A stretch of 64,000 bases of DNA from Clostridiales bacterium (GTDB taxonomy: Bacteria; Bacillota; Clostridia; Lachnospirales; Cellulosilyticaceae): assembly GCA_019418225.1 (NCBI GenBank), contig DYCF01000020.1, positions 12,692-76,691 of the forward strand, given 5' to 3'. Within the stretch, counting starts at the first letter, position 1. Each line of letters starts with the position of its first letter. A model generated the notes under the pieces. It saw only the letters and a program-made list of their open reading frames with translations, was not told the DNA's origin and did not search any database. This document shows positions 18,740 to 28,289 of the stretch, in pieces. The translations under genes were made by a program, and so were the position numbers.

Positions 18740-20518
18740 AGCAATATATGTGGCACTTACCCAGCCAACAGTTCCATTTGCTAGCTTTACTTTATACCAA
18801 TTGCCTTGTTTGAAATAAATTGAAACGCTTTCACCTTGTTTTAAAATGCCAACAATTGTACTTGTTACATCATTACTTTTTCTTACATTAAGTGTTGTTG
18901 CTGTTACTGTACCTTGTTTCATTGTTGTACTAGATGTTGTACTAGATGTTGTACTAGATGATGCATTTGTTTCTGTATTATTATTAGATGCACTGCCGCT
19001 TTTTTCTTCAACTTTTACATAAGTTGCACTTGCCCAACCAATTGTGCCATCTTCAAGTTGTACTTTATACCAGTCATTTAATACACTTCTTATAGTGAGC
19101 TTAGTTCCTAATGCTACCTTAGTTATAATATCGCGGTCTACTCTTGCACCACTTCTGATATTTAAGGATGTAGCTGTTACAACACCACTCTTCCCTGCTG
19201 CATCTTTAACCACCGGATTTGTTCCTGGTGTTACTGATTCTACATTTGTACTACCCGTTGTACCATTTGATGTATTACCTGAATTAGTGCCAGCCCCATT
19301 AGAGGTACTTCCTGAGTTAGTCCCTCCACTTGTCGTACCATTATCTACTATTACTGACCCTGTTGGGTTATTTTTATAAAAGTTTGTAATCTTTGTTTTA
19401 CAATCCATACGATTGTTTAATAAGTCTCTTAAACTAAAGTAAAAGCTTCCTTTTACCGCACTATATTTTTTATTGATTGCAAGCTGTGTATCAATTTGTG
19501 TTGCTACTGCATCGCGATAAACACCTTGCCCAATATAAAGTTTTACATTGGTGCCTGCCACTTCATTAGACCACCATTTTACAAGTGTTTCATAATCTGC
19601 AAGCTTGTGACCTGTTTCCCAATAAATCTGTGGCACGACATAATCAATCCAACCATTTTTAATCCAGGTACGTGTATCTGCATAAACTGAATAATAAGAT
19701 TGATTACCATTTGTTGCTGAACCTGTGGCATCTGTTGTGTTATTTTTCCAAATACCAGCTGGACTAATACCAAATACAATATTTTTATTATATGTACGAT
19801 TTACATTTTTAATTGCTGTTGAGACACGTGATACCATGTCATTGACATTGTTGCGACGATTATTGGCTACTGCACCGTCTTTGTCTTCGCCTGTTGGAAG
19901 CGGATAAGATGATGGATAAAAATAATCATCAAAATGAATACCATCTACATTATAATTTTTCGCAATTTCTGTAACTGTATCTACGATATGCTGTTTGACA
20001 CCTTCTACCTCTGGATTGTAGTAAAGTGCATTATTATAAGAAAATACCCATGATGGATTCAGTCTTGCTGGATGATTGCTACTAAGAGCAGTTAAATCTG
20101 TACCTGTTGTTGTGACGCGGTATGGATTAAGCCATGCGTGAATTGCCATCCCTTTTGCATGAGCAGCTTCTACCATAAATGCTAACGGGTCATACCCTGG
20201 ATCTTTTCCTTGTACACCTGTTAGTACATCTGACCAAGGATTAATACTTGATAAGTAAAGGGCATCTGCCTTTGGTCTTACTTGAACAATTACCGTATTA
20301 AGTCCCATTGCTTTAAGCTGGTCTAATTTTTCATTAAACTCACTTTTTTGTGCTTCAATATTATTTTTTGTGCTTGGATAATCTAAATTATAAACTGTTG
20401 AAATCCATACCGCACGCATTTCGGCTTCAGTAGTTGTTGCAGCATATACATTTAAACTTGTTAAGGCTAACAGCATTGTTACTATGAAGCCTACCATTTT
20501 TTTCATTTTGTTTTTCAC
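18731..20518 (-). CDS. Secreted GHL10-family glycosyl hydrolase with two SH3b domains
   Basis: Signal peptide (residues 1-26, ending VYA), then a GHL10 (DUF187) TIM barrel ~32-375: AEMRAVWISTVYNLDYPS, GLNTVIVQVRPKADALY, HAWLNPYRV, VDGIHFDDYFYP, IYWETGHKLADYE. A Ser/Gly/Thr/Asn linker (~385-435) leads to two bacterial SH3 domains (VTATSLNIRSGA... and VTATTLNVRKSN..., each ending W-x-SATY). SH3b domains bind cell wall, so the enzyme probably acts on wall or surface glycan. 595 aa, start preceded by a purine-rich site. Terminates in the shared bidirectional terminator. Confidence 0.9.
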   Translation of the reverse strand: MKNKMKKMVGFIVTMLLALTSLNVYAATTTEAEMRAVWISTVYNLDYPSTKNNIEAQKSEFNEKLDQLKAMGLNTVIVQVRPKADALYLSSINPWSDVLTGVQGKDPGYDPLAFMVEAAHAKGMAIHAWLNPYRVTTTGTDLTALSSNHPARLNPSWVFSYNNALYYNPEVEGVKQHIVDTVTEIAKNYNVDGIHFDDYFYPSSYPLPTGEDKDGAVANNRRNNVNDMVSRVSTAIKNVNRTYNKNIVFGISPAGIWKNNTTDATGSATNGNQSYYSVYADTRTWIKNGWIDYVVPQIYWETGHKLADYETLVKWWSNEVAGTNVKLYIGQGVYRDAVATQIDTQLAINKKYSAVKGSFYFSLRDLLNNRMDCKTKITNFYKNNPTGSVIVDNGTTSGGTNSGSTSNGAGTNSGNTSNGTTGSTNVESVTPGTNPVVKDAAGKSGVVTATSLNIRSGARVDRDIITKVALGTKLTIRSVLNDWYKVQLEDGTIGWASATYVKVEEKSGSASNNNTETNASSSTTSSTTSSTTMKQGTVTATTLNVRKSNDVTSTIVGILKQGESVSIYFKQGNWYKVKLANGTVGWVSATYIAEK

Positions 20519-20813
20519 CTTTTATACCTCCTTCTTTCATCATATTATAGTTGTCATGACAGATTTTATATTTATTTGTCACTCTTGATTATAAGTTTGC
20601 ATTCCTTATTTGTAAATGGATGTAACCTATTTGTCATAGTTCTGAAATGTTATACGGTTAAAAATTTCTATTGGTTTAAAAACTGACAAGATTGGTTACA
20701 CTTCCTATAAGCAACATAACAAAATTGTAAGAATCTGTTTATTTAAATCCATATCTTCTTCATGCAAAACACAGTATACTATAAGTATCTCTTGCAAAAA
20801 GGAGCGATTATAT

Positions 20814-21491
20814 ATGAGACTATTACTTAAAACTTTAAAATATCTAGTTGTTACTATAGGCCTTGTGGCTGTACTCTTTGCTGGTTTTATCATTTATGAA
20901 TATCAGCAAACTATCCCTAACTACAATGTAGAAGATACCGTTTTAGCCGTACGTGCTAGTGAGCATTATACGCCTCTTAAGGATATTAGCCCGACCTTTC
21001 TTGATGCACTTGTCGCTACAGAAGATCGCCGTTTTTATAAACACGGTGGGTTAGACTTTATTTCTTTAAGCCGTGCACTCATTACTAATTTAAATAGCGG
21101 TGAAATTGAGCAAGGTGGCAGTACCATCACCCAGCAGCTAGCTAAAAACCTATTTTTAGATGCCAAGCAAACGCTTTCTAGAAAAATAAGTGAGATGTTT
21201 TTAGCACACTATCTTGAAAGCCATTATTCAAAAGACGACATCTTAGAGCTTTATGTCAATGTCATTTATTATGGTAATGGCAATACAGGTATTTATGCGG
21301 CAAGTCAAAACTTCTTCGGCAAGGCACCTCGTGAGCTCAACTTTAATGAAGCCACATTGCTTGCAGGCTATCCACAAGCGCCATCTTATTACAGCAACAA
21401 CAAAGCCGCCTCTCTAGAACGTCAAACTCAAGTTATCGCAGCACTCACTGAATACTGTGATACTTATGATGAAATTGCACTTTCTTATTAA
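20814..21491 (+). CDS. Monofunctional peptidoglycan glycosyltransferase (GT51)
   Basis: Polymerises lipid II into glycan strands; membrane-anchored outside the cell. One N-terminal membrane helix (residues ~10-28), then the GT51 domain with catalytic Glu in ATEDRRFYKHGG (~71-82), GGSTITQQLAKNLFL, the Lys/Arg segment TLSRKISEMFLAHYLE, KDDILELYVNVIYYG and EATLLAGYPQAPSYY. No penicillin-binding transpeptidase domain follows; 225 aa is the size of monofunctional transglycosylases. AAAGGAG lies 8 nt before ATG. Single gene. Confidence 0.93.
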   Translation: MRLLLKTLKYLVVTIGLVAVLFAGFIIYEYQQTIPNYNVEDTVLAVRASEHYTPLKDISPTFLDALVATEDRRFYKHGGLDFISLSRALITNLNSGEIEQGGSTITQQLAKNLFLDAKQTLSRKISEMFLAHYLESHYSKDDILELYVNVIYYGNGNTGIYAASQNFFGKAPRELNFNEATLLAGYPQAPSYYSNNKAASLERQTQVIAALTEYCDTYDEIALSY

Positions 21492-21526
21492 AGAAAGCTA
21501 TGTTAGACAAATCATTTAATACTCAA

Positions 21527-21638
21527 ATATAGAAATAGGACTTCCTTATGTGATATGATACCTCCTAAGTAGATTTTGGTTATTTACCTTGTCTACTTGA
21601 CAGGGGGCATATCAATGTGGCAAGTCCTATTTCTATAT
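21527..21638. repeat. 112-nt palindromic element with perfect 17-bp terminal inverted repeat
   Basis: ATATAGAAATAGGACTT (21527-21543) is repeated exactly in inverse at 21622-21638. The inside folds further: TGATAT pairs with ATATCA, and CCTCCTAAGTAGA pairs imperfectly with TCTACTTGACAGGGGG. No ORF. It could be a MITE (the inner ends resemble IS terminal repeats) or a 3'-UTR structure of the transglycosylase gene. Confidence 0.7.
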
Positions 21639-21746
21639 AAATTAATATTTTCAAATTATTCAGATTTACATTCAGGTATGATATACTGCTTTATATTACA
21701 CTCGATTTAATAAAAATATCATTATCTAAAAGGAGGAAAGGAAATC

Positions 21747-22487
21747 GTGGCAAGTAAAAAGATTATGCTCCAATTTACCACGCTGACATTTTGCATTGCC
21801 TATGTTGTATCAGGCATCTTAATTATTCTTGGGCACTTTGGGTATAGAGTTTACAATCGGGTTTATTCACTGGAGCAATTTGGGATGAATATTCCTTTTG
21901 CTATTTATATTTTATCGCCTGCTATTGCTTCCTATATTGTACTTAAGAAGCAGCACAAAATAACAGGTATTAAGGAATGGCTGAAAACTGTTTTTTATGC
22001 TAAAAACAACTTTTATCCTTATTTGTTCGTTGTTGCAGGGCTTACCTTATATTTTTTAATACATATGGCAGTTTCAAGATGTACACAACTGGTCCTCCCA
22101 TTTTATACGCTTTTTCTTTCTTTGCCAGGCGGTCTGATCATCGGCGGCTTGGAAGAATCCGGTTGGATGTTTTGGCATATTCCGCTTTTCTTCATCCCTG
22201 GCACCAATCATGGAGAGGGTCTGATTAACTTTTGGATGTTTGACATCCAGCTCATGTCCTTCCGCTTCTTCAACGGTGCAATCTACAAAATATCAGGCAA
22301 AAGCCGCATCTTTATGTGTGTCTTATTCCACACCCTCTTCAACGCAGCCTCCCCACTCTTCGGCACCCTAACAATGACCTGGCCAGGAACTATTCTAGCC
22401 AATACTGCAATTATACTTGTTTCAATATTAACTGTTACACTCTACAACAAAAGAAACCAACAAAATCATACCCTAAATCACATATAA
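21747..22487 (+). CDS. CPBP-family membrane protein with an internal gap
   Basis: Multi-pass membrane protein of the CPBP (CAAX-protease/Abi) family, 246 aa. Six or so hydrophobic segments; the first family motif is GGLEESGW (~131-138) and the His motif is WHIPLFFIPGTNH. The last part is FMCVLFHTLFNA. In relatives the EExGWR motif and the WALWHLPLFF motif are about 30 residues apart; here they are almost adjacent (EESGW-MFWHIPLFF) and the Arg is lost, so an in-frame deletion seems likely. AAAGGAGGAAAGG precedes GTG 21747. Protease activity is doubtful. Confidence 0.8.
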   Translation: MASKKIMLQFTTLTFCIAYVVSGILIILGHFGYRVYNRVYSLEQFGMNIPFAIYILSPAIASYIVLKKQHKITGIKEWLKTVFYAKNNFYPYLFVVAGLTLYFLIHMAVSRCTQLVLPFYTLFLSLPGGLIIGGLEESGWMFWHIPLFFIPGTNHGEGLINFWMFDIQLMSFRFFNGAIYKISGKSRIFMCVLFHTLFNAASPLFGTLTMTWPGTILANTAIILVSILTVTLYNKRNQQNHTLNHI

Positions 22488-22604
22488 ACTTACATATAAA
22501 CTTACACAATAATGCATGCCAAAAATATATTTATATCAAATGATATAAATACGGCCACTCTAAGTGTACTTCACCTGTTATTTCTAATAATAAATACAAT
22601 AAAA

Positions 22605-22655
22605 CCCTTGATTCACATAGTAAACCTCATGGCATTTATTATGTGATTTCAAGGG
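22605..22655 (+). terminator. Hairpin downstream of the CPBP gene
   Basis: CCCTTGATTCACATA (22605-22619) pairs with TATGTGATTTCAAGGG (22640-22655), then a T-rich stretch. Probable terminator. 22488-22604 holds nothing recognisable. Confidence 0.65.
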
Positions 22656-22771
22656 TAATTTTGTTGAGATTTAGAGTATTCCTACCACTAAAACATATTC
22701 CTTAAATATAACTATATCCTACAACTCAGTCTACTTTGCCTTTTATCTTTTTCAAATGTGTCAAAAATATA

Positions 22772-22967
22772 GCTAGATACTGAGGCACCAGCAGGCTACC
22801 TTCGGAGCAAACTGATAATGGTCTTAGTGAAGATAATAAAAGAGGTTTTAGGCGAAGTGTCCGAAGCGTAACGCAGTGAAGCAAGTTTTTCGCCGTTTCT
22901 TTTATTATCAAACTTAGAACATCACAACTTGTGTAGAGTGTAGCCAGCCGGTGCCCCAGTGTCTAGC
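22772..22967. repeat. Structured intergenic element, copy 2 (196 nt)
   Basis: Second copy of the element at 5379, same orientation. The outer stem GCTAGAtACTGaGGCACC pairs with the segment 22950-22967. The 12-bp internal stem GATAATAAAAGA (22832-22843)/TCTTTTATTATC (22898-22909) is perfect, though its sequence differs from copy 1. GGCGAA/TTCGCC lies inside it (22851-22856/22889-22894). CTACCTT, CTTAGTGAA, TTTTAGGC, AACTTAG and TAGAGTGTAGC are conserved. It lies between converging genes and ends 27 bp before the GH2 gene end. Confidence 0.75.
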
Positions 22968-22993
22968 GGACCTATATTTTTCTACTCTATTTC

Positions 22994-25324
22994 TCACTTC
23001 TTTGCAACTTGGAAGATAAGTTGTCCTTCTCCTAATTCATTGCTCTTAATAGAAACGACACCTGTCCCTACTTCGCCTTTTGTTTTGACATAAACAGCTA
23101 ATGTGCCACCAACTAAGCTCTGATAAGTATGCCCTATAATTTCTACAGATCCTGTTGTTTCGGTACGAATCACATCATTTATATATGGCAGTACATTGCC
23201 ATATTGATCAACTACTTTAATACTAATACGTGTCACATCATACGTTTCGCCATGAATAAGGTCATGACGCTCGGCTTCTGCTATAATGCGTGCTGGCGTA
23301 TAGCCACCTTTTATAAGGGTTGCAACTTTCTCCTCGCCTATATAACCTTCAAAAATATAACGTGTCTGTGGATTTTCACTAGCTAAAATATATTTTTGAT
23401 ATAGGTGATTGATTGTTTCCTTATCCATTTTACTTTTAAATCTAGCAAGCATGAGCTTGCCCTTAATCTCTAAAGGTAGGTCGCCATCATGATTTGCCAT
23501 AGCCATTAAAATTTTCTTCATGAAAGCTGCATCCTTTACTGAATACCCTTCAGCTGTTACTAAACTGTTACCAATATAATCATCGATATAAATAGGTGGG
23601 TGGGCTAAATGCGGAAACTCATCTTTATCAGGATAAAATTCACCAATACAAACTTCATCTTTATAGAATTTCACCTTATCACAGTTGGTGAAAACATAAA
23701 TTCCTCCTGCAATGTTTCCTTCTTCCCCTTGCATATTGCTGCTTACTTCCATCACCAAATGCTCATCTTGCTGGCTGCCATAAGCATATGCTACGCTCTT
23801 AAGTTGACGGTCACAATCTAAAAGACCCGTATAGCAAATCTTCCTTCTTGCCCCTACATATGTCTCCATTGCCATATCTACAAAACTGCTTGCAATCACC
23901 CCACATATTCTTTCACTTTCATAAGCTTCATCTAAAATACGCATATGTCTTAATGCATATTCTGTTCGGCGCTCTTCTGTATCAAAACTCTTAGTTGGGA
24001 AAAGTGGGCCTGTATGACTTGAAACTAAATAGGGAATTTCACTATTTGGTGCCACTTTATCTGGATTTTCAAGTCCATCTCCTGCATCCGTATACGTATA
24101 ATCTATATAAGTATATACATCAATGAGTTCTTCTTTTTGTGTCTGCCCGCCTATTGCTCTTGCCGGGTCTAGTCTCTTAAGGATCTGATGCATGTTGCGT
24201 TCATAGCTATTCGGCTCCTCTATGATTCCTAATCCCCATATAACCAAACCTGTATAATTGCGATACACTTTTATAAAGTTTGTAAACTCACGTATATGTA
24301 CTGATTCTTCATCTAATACCCCTTCTCTTTGTGTCCATTTAGGCAGTTCTAGAAATACTAAAAGCCCTAGCTCATCACATTTTTTGAGAAAGCTTGGTGT
24401 GATACTTTCTTTTGTCACTTTTACCATATTCATGTTAAGCTCACGTTTGATAATGCAAGCATCACTATCTTCTAAAGCCTTAGTCGGCATATAATTGCCA
24501 ATCTCTACACCCTCACCACGACTTACACCACATATTTTTAGCTTTCTGCCATTTAAATAAAAACCATCTTTTTTAAACTCTGTTTGTCTAAATCCAAAAG
24601 GAATAATCATTTCATCTATAATGTGTGCATCATATTGCAAAAAGACATGTAAATCATAAAGCTCAGGATCTTCTACATCCCAGATTTCTACATCTTTCAT
24701 CTTCATATTTAAAGTAAGTTCTAAGCTTCTTAAAGGATCACTTACTGCATTGGCAATCACATTACCTTTTTTATTCATTACAGCTGCCTGTACATTCATC
24801 CCTTCTAGTAAACCAGCAATTGTAATCGCTACATCAACTTCTTTTTCTTCTTCAAGTACATTTTTAGTTGTTACAAAAACATTATCAATATATGCTGATG
24901 CCCTACGTTTTAAATAAACAGGTGCATAAATATATCCCCCTGTCTTTGCTTTTATAACTAAGCTAATCTTATTAAATGCATTATATTTTATAAACTTTGT
25001 AATATTTACTTCAAAATAGCCGTACTCACTATAACGTTCCCCCGCTAAAAGGCCATTAATATAAAGTTGTAGCTCTCCTTTTACCCCTTCAAAGCAAAGA
25101 AAAATATTTTCTTCATCTTCTTGCTTCATAATTTCTATGCGTTTTTCATAATAACAACTTAGTGATTCTTGCACGTTGTCTTCATTTTTATATTTCTCTA
25201 AAACTGATTTGGGTGCATGTGGTAAATGTACATTTTGTACATTGCCTGTTAAAATATCTAAATCTTCGTCTTCGAAGCCTAATTTATATTGCCAGTCATA
25301 ATTCACATCAATAATTTGTCCCAT
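22994..25324 (-). CDS. GH2-fold protein (beta-galactosidase-like) lacking catalytic glutamates
   Basis: 776 aa with GH2 architecture: N-terminal jelly roll (GYEDEDL... LQLYINGLLAGE, ~60-110), immunoglobulin-like domain (IIPFGFRQTEFKKDGFYLNGRKLKICG, ~250-275), TIM barrel (~280-500) and C-terminal Ig-like region. No signal peptide. In the barrel the acid/base block, normally W-SLGNE, reads VIWGLGIIEEPNS. The nucleophile block, normally TEYTGHMFPTKSF, reads SSHTGPLFPTKSF. Both catalytic Glu are therefore replaced or shifted. Either a pseudo-enzyme (binding or regulatory) or a diverged mechanism. AGGAGG precedes ATG. No transporter gene adjoins it. Confidence 0.85.
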   Translation of the reverse strand: MGQIIDVNYDWQYKLGFEDEDLDILTGNVQNVHLPHAPKSVLEKYKNEDNVQESLSCYYEKRIEIMKQEDEENIFLCFEGVKGELQLYINGLLAGERYSEYGYFEVNITKFIKYNAFNKISLVIKAKTGGYIYAPVYLKRRASAYIDNVFVTTKNVLEEEKEVDVAITIAGLLEGMNVQAAVMNKKGNVIANAVSDPLRSLELTLNMKMKDVEIWDVEDPELYDLHVFLQYDAHIIDEMIIPFGFRQTEFKKDGFYLNGRKLKICGVSRGEGVEIGNYMPTKALEDSDACIIKRELNMNMVKVTKESITPSFLKKCDELGLLVFLELPKWTQREGVLDEESVHIREFTNFIKVYRNYTGLVIWGLGIIEEPNSYERNMHQILKRLDPARAIGGQTQKEELIDVYTYIDYTYTDAGDGLENPDKVAPNSEIPYLVSSHTGPLFPTKSFDTEERRTEYALRHMRILDEAYESERICGVIASSFVDMAMETYVGARRKICYTGLLDCDRQLKSVAYAYGSQQDEHLVMEVSSNMQGEEGNIAGGIYVFTNCDKVKFYKDEVCIGEFYPDKDEFPHLAHPPIYIDDYIGNSLVTAEGYSVKDAAFMKKILMAMANHDGDLPLEIKGKLMLARFKSKMDKETINHLYQKYILASENPQTRYIFEGYIGEEKVATLIKGGYTPARIIAEAERHDLIHGETYDVTRISIKVVDQYGNVLPYINDVIRTETTGSVEIIGHTYQSLVGGTLAVYVKTKGEVGTGVVSIKSNELGEGQLIFQVAKK

Positions 25325-25473
25325 TGTTCCTCCTATTTAATGGTAAACTCCTTGTAGTCTCTTTTATTATATCACTTGGCGACGCCCAAACAACATAAAT
25401 ACACAAATTTTTACTAAAAGTATCATTTTTACTTGTTTTAGCTCTAAATCTAAATGTGAGACCTATATATAAA

Positions 25474-25533
25474 TATAGATTTCACATGACTAAAAATTAT
25501 GAATAACTAAATTTTATAAATGTGAAATCTATA
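25474..25533. repeat. TATA-bounded repeat, hairpin-1-only copy C (60 bp)
   Basis: TATAGATTTCACATG at the left and ATGTGAAATCTATA at the right make a near-perfect palindrome with TATA on both sides. Only the first hairpin of the family is present. 25325-25473 otherwise holds nothing recognisable. Confidence 0.8.
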
Positions 25534-25559
25534 CGTTTATTATAAATACGCTTATTAAG

Positions 25560-25600
25560 AAAGGATAGTACCTGTCACTTATACAGTTGTACTATCCTTT
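25560..25600 (-). terminator. Terminator of the pel cluster
   Basis: AAAGGATAGTAC (25560-25571) pairs with GTACTATCCTTT (25589-25600). It lies 20 bp beyond the stop of the last cluster gene, with a T-rich stretch on the minus strand. Confidence 0.85.
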
Positions 25601-25622
25601 TCATCCTCTTTAGCGTTTGACA

Positions 25623-28289
25623 CTACTCATTCTTAAAAACTTCTGTAACAACAAATAAACTTTCTCCTGCCTTTGGCTGAAGCTCCTGATTTGAGCCTTC
25701 TAGACCAATCCATATTTCATGAATGCCTTTTAACCCAATTTGATTAAGTGGTAGTTTTCCTTCAATCGTATCCCCTACGTCAAAGAAGTCACTAACACGC
25801 TGTAACTTATTCCATTCCCAAGACTGACCATCTCCTGCATAATGATATAAATTACCTTGTTCAATCATATAGTCAATGCCTGCTGCTAACCACCCTGAGC
25901 CCTTATAGCCTGTTCCTGCTAATGGGTCAACATCGATATAAATCATATCCGCCTTAAATCCGATTTGACTTTGAATAAAGAAATAAAGGTCTGTCTCATC
26001 TAAGGCAAAGTATAAAATACCATCATTCGTCTTATTCTTCATAAGCGGTGTGACACTTAGCCAATCCGATTTATTTGTATCAATGACAATTGGACATTTT
26101 GGAATAAAGTTATAATTTCTTGTATGAATCATCTTCCATTCACTCCATGCCCCTTGATTACTGCCTTTAACACTGCATAAACGGTATGAATAAGTTATAT
26201 TCGGATTTAAATTTCTAACACTTAAGCGAATATTCTCCTCTTCATCTGGCATCACTTTATATGTTGTATCATTAAACTCAACCATATAATAATCTGCATT
26301 TCCTTGTAAAGACAATGTCACCGTTTGAAGTGTTGCTAAACTACTTTGCACAGTTGGCGGTTTTAAAAGTGAACTGTCAAATGTTAGGTTTACCGTTGGT
26401 GCTGTCATCATACCTTCTTCTTGTGATAAGTAAATTTCCTCACGAATGCCCACACCTAGCTCAAAGTCATCCTCTATACTAAGCATTGCCTTTGGAATAA
26501 TCATTTCTACAAAATCTGGCAGAGGCGCTGTTTCTTCTAAAAGCGCTATAGAACTTTCAGCTTCTCCTAAATACAACCAGCTCCAATCCTCGCCACTTCC
26601 ACTATAACCATACACACTTGTTCCATCAATAATGTAATCTGCGCCATTGTCCATAAAGACCTCTAACTTATAGCCTGTCGTCTCTTCCATATCACTATCA
26701 ATGAAAATCTGTGTCTCTTTTCCTTCGCCTTTAATGCAGACATAGAGATTTTCTTTATCTTGTGCAACTTTCAGTTCAATCTCATCTGCCTTTGTATAAG
26801 TTGGGACCACCTCCCAATCCTCAAGGTTGCCATCAATCTCTATGTAGCCAGATATATGCTGCATAGGCTGCAAGCTTATGGTACATGGTTTACTAAAACT
26901 TCCTTTAATTTCTCCCATAATAGGACGCACACTGATTTCATATGTCCTTCCGAGTTGCAAGTGCTTAATACGATAGCTATTTTCTTTTGTTGTGCCTAAG
27001 ATTATAGCATTTAAACGCACTTCATAGGCTGTTGCAAACATGACTTCTTCAAAGTTTATAAGTACATTTGTTATACCCGTCTTACTACTCACTTCAGTAT
27101 TCATCCAAGATGTATTTGGTACAAACTTTGTCCATGAAATTTGCATTGTCTCACTTGTGGCTGGCATAAGTGTTTCCTGTGCATCATTATAACCTAAACC
27201 ATATGGTTTAACGCCGCTTATCCCAATGTCAGCTTTATCTATAATGACTTCCACGCCTTCTTGCGTCTTTCTATAACGTGCATTTCCGACTTCCTGCCAT
27301 TTCCAGTTGCTGCCATCACCTATATACTTATAAACACTTTCGCCATCTACAAGGACATCCGCCCCGCCATAGGCAAAACCTGCGACCTGATAACCTGTTG
27401 TCCCATCTAAATCTGTATCTAAAAAGAAGCATGCCCCCTCACCATTTACACCTGAAGCTGCAAGTGCAATTTGAGTATCACTTTGTGCGCTATACAAACG
27501 CTTTTCACCCTTTTGATACACAAGACTAGCATTTGACCAATCACTAATCTTGCCATCTAGTACTAACTTGCGACTTTCAGTCTGCATGGTAATAGGTTTT
27601 GTTGTCACCTTCACAGTTTCTTTGATTTCATCTGTCTTTTGAATCACATAGGTATGTGTATTTCCAGGTATTACATTTTGATGAATATAGGTATAGACAC
27701 CTTCTTTAAAAGTAAAATCGTTTACTTTTTTACCATCTACCTCTAAAATATAATCTGTTTTTTCATCTTCCCAATGTAAAACAACTTGATTCCCATAAGT
27801 TAATGCATAGTTATAAATAAGTGCTATCTGCTGAGATGCAATTTCTTTGTTTTCATCCATAAGTACTTGAAGTGGCTGGCTCCACTCACCCACCATCTTA
27901 AAACGCTTAGGACGTACACGATATGTATAGCTCATATTTTCTATGCTTTCTTCTTGCAAATATGTATTTTCAAATACCTCAGCTACAATCTGACCATTGA
28001 CCTCTACTTCGTAGCCTATGGCATCTGCAACTTCTTCCCAGCTTAAATATATACCTTCTTCTGTATTCTTAACGCTCAAATTAGTCGGCCTATCTAGATT
28101 AACCTTTGTTCTTTTACCTTTATGAACGCCTCCTGATAATGGTTCATAAGCGCTGATTTCACTTGTCATCACTTCAGCTTCTTCCACATTATCATCATTC
28201 ATATAAATATAAGCCCCAATAGATACTAAAGCTATACTAAGCCCTATAAATGGTAAGCATCTTCTTATATTAATTTTTCTCCAAGCCAT
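25623..28289 (-). CDS. Membrane-anchored surface protein with FN3-like and three CBM9-like repeats
   Basis: Last gene of the pel cluster, 888 aa. One N-terminal signal-anchor helix (~12-30), so the rest is outside the cell. Three related modules begin VLDGKISDW (~242), IEIDGNLEDW (~482) and VIDTNKSDW (~740). Each continues with an acidic D-x-D-x-x-T/G-GY segment and V-Y-x-Y-x-G-x-G-W-x-W, the pattern of CBM9-like carbohydrate-binding domains. Fibronectin-III-like segments (LSWEEVADAIGYEVEVNG and others) separate them. Its start overlaps pelG by 25 bp, so it is co-translated. It may hold or guide the exported polymer; that role is inferred. No classical pel gene corresponds to it. Confidence 0.85.
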   Translation of the reverse strand: MAWRKINIRRCLPFIGLSIALVSIGAYIYMNDDNVEEAEVMTSEISAYEPLSGGVHKGKRTKVNLDRPTNLSVKNTEEGIYLSWEEVADAIGYEVEVNGQIVAEVFENTYLQEESIENMSYTYRVRPKRFKMVGEWSQPLQVLMDENKEIASQQIALIYNYALTYGNQVVLHWEDEKTDYILEVDGKKVNDFTFKEGVYTYIHQNVIPGNTHTYVIQKTDEIKETVKVTTKPITMQTESRKLVLDGKISDWSNASLVYQKGEKRLYSAQSDTQIALAASGVNGEGACFFLDTDLDGTTGYQVAGFAYGGADVLVDGESVYKYIGDGSNWKWQEVGNARYRKTQEGVEVIIDKADIGISGVKPYGLGYNDAQETLMPATSETMQISWTKFVPNTSWMNTEVSSKTGITNVLINFEEVMFATAYEVRLNAIILGTTKENSYRIKHLQLGRTYEISVRPIMGEIKGSFSKPCTISLQPMQHISGYIEIDGNLEDWEVVPTYTKADEIELKVAQDKENLYVCIKGEGKETQIFIDSDMEETTGYKLEVFMDNGADYIIDGTSVYGYSGSGEDWSWLYLGEAESSIALLEETAPLPDFVEMIIPKAMLSIEDDFELGVGIREEIYLSQEEGMMTAPTVNLTFDSSLLKPPTVQSSLATLQTVTLSLQGNADYYMVEFNDTTYKVMPDEEENIRLSVRNLNPNITYSYRLCSVKGSNQGAWSEWKMIHTRNYNFIPKCPIVIDTNKSDWLSVTPLMKNKTNDGILYFALDETDLYFFIQSQIGFKADMIYIDVDPLAGTGYKGSGWLAAGIDYMIEQGNLYHYAGDGQSWEWNKLQRVSDFFDVGDTIEGKLPLNQIGLKGIHEIWIGLEGSNQELQPKAGESLFVVTEVFKNE

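Noticed and set aside
21541..21620. IS3-family remnant
   Set aside because: The inner ends vaguely resemble IS terminal repeats but no transposase sequence or target duplication is present.
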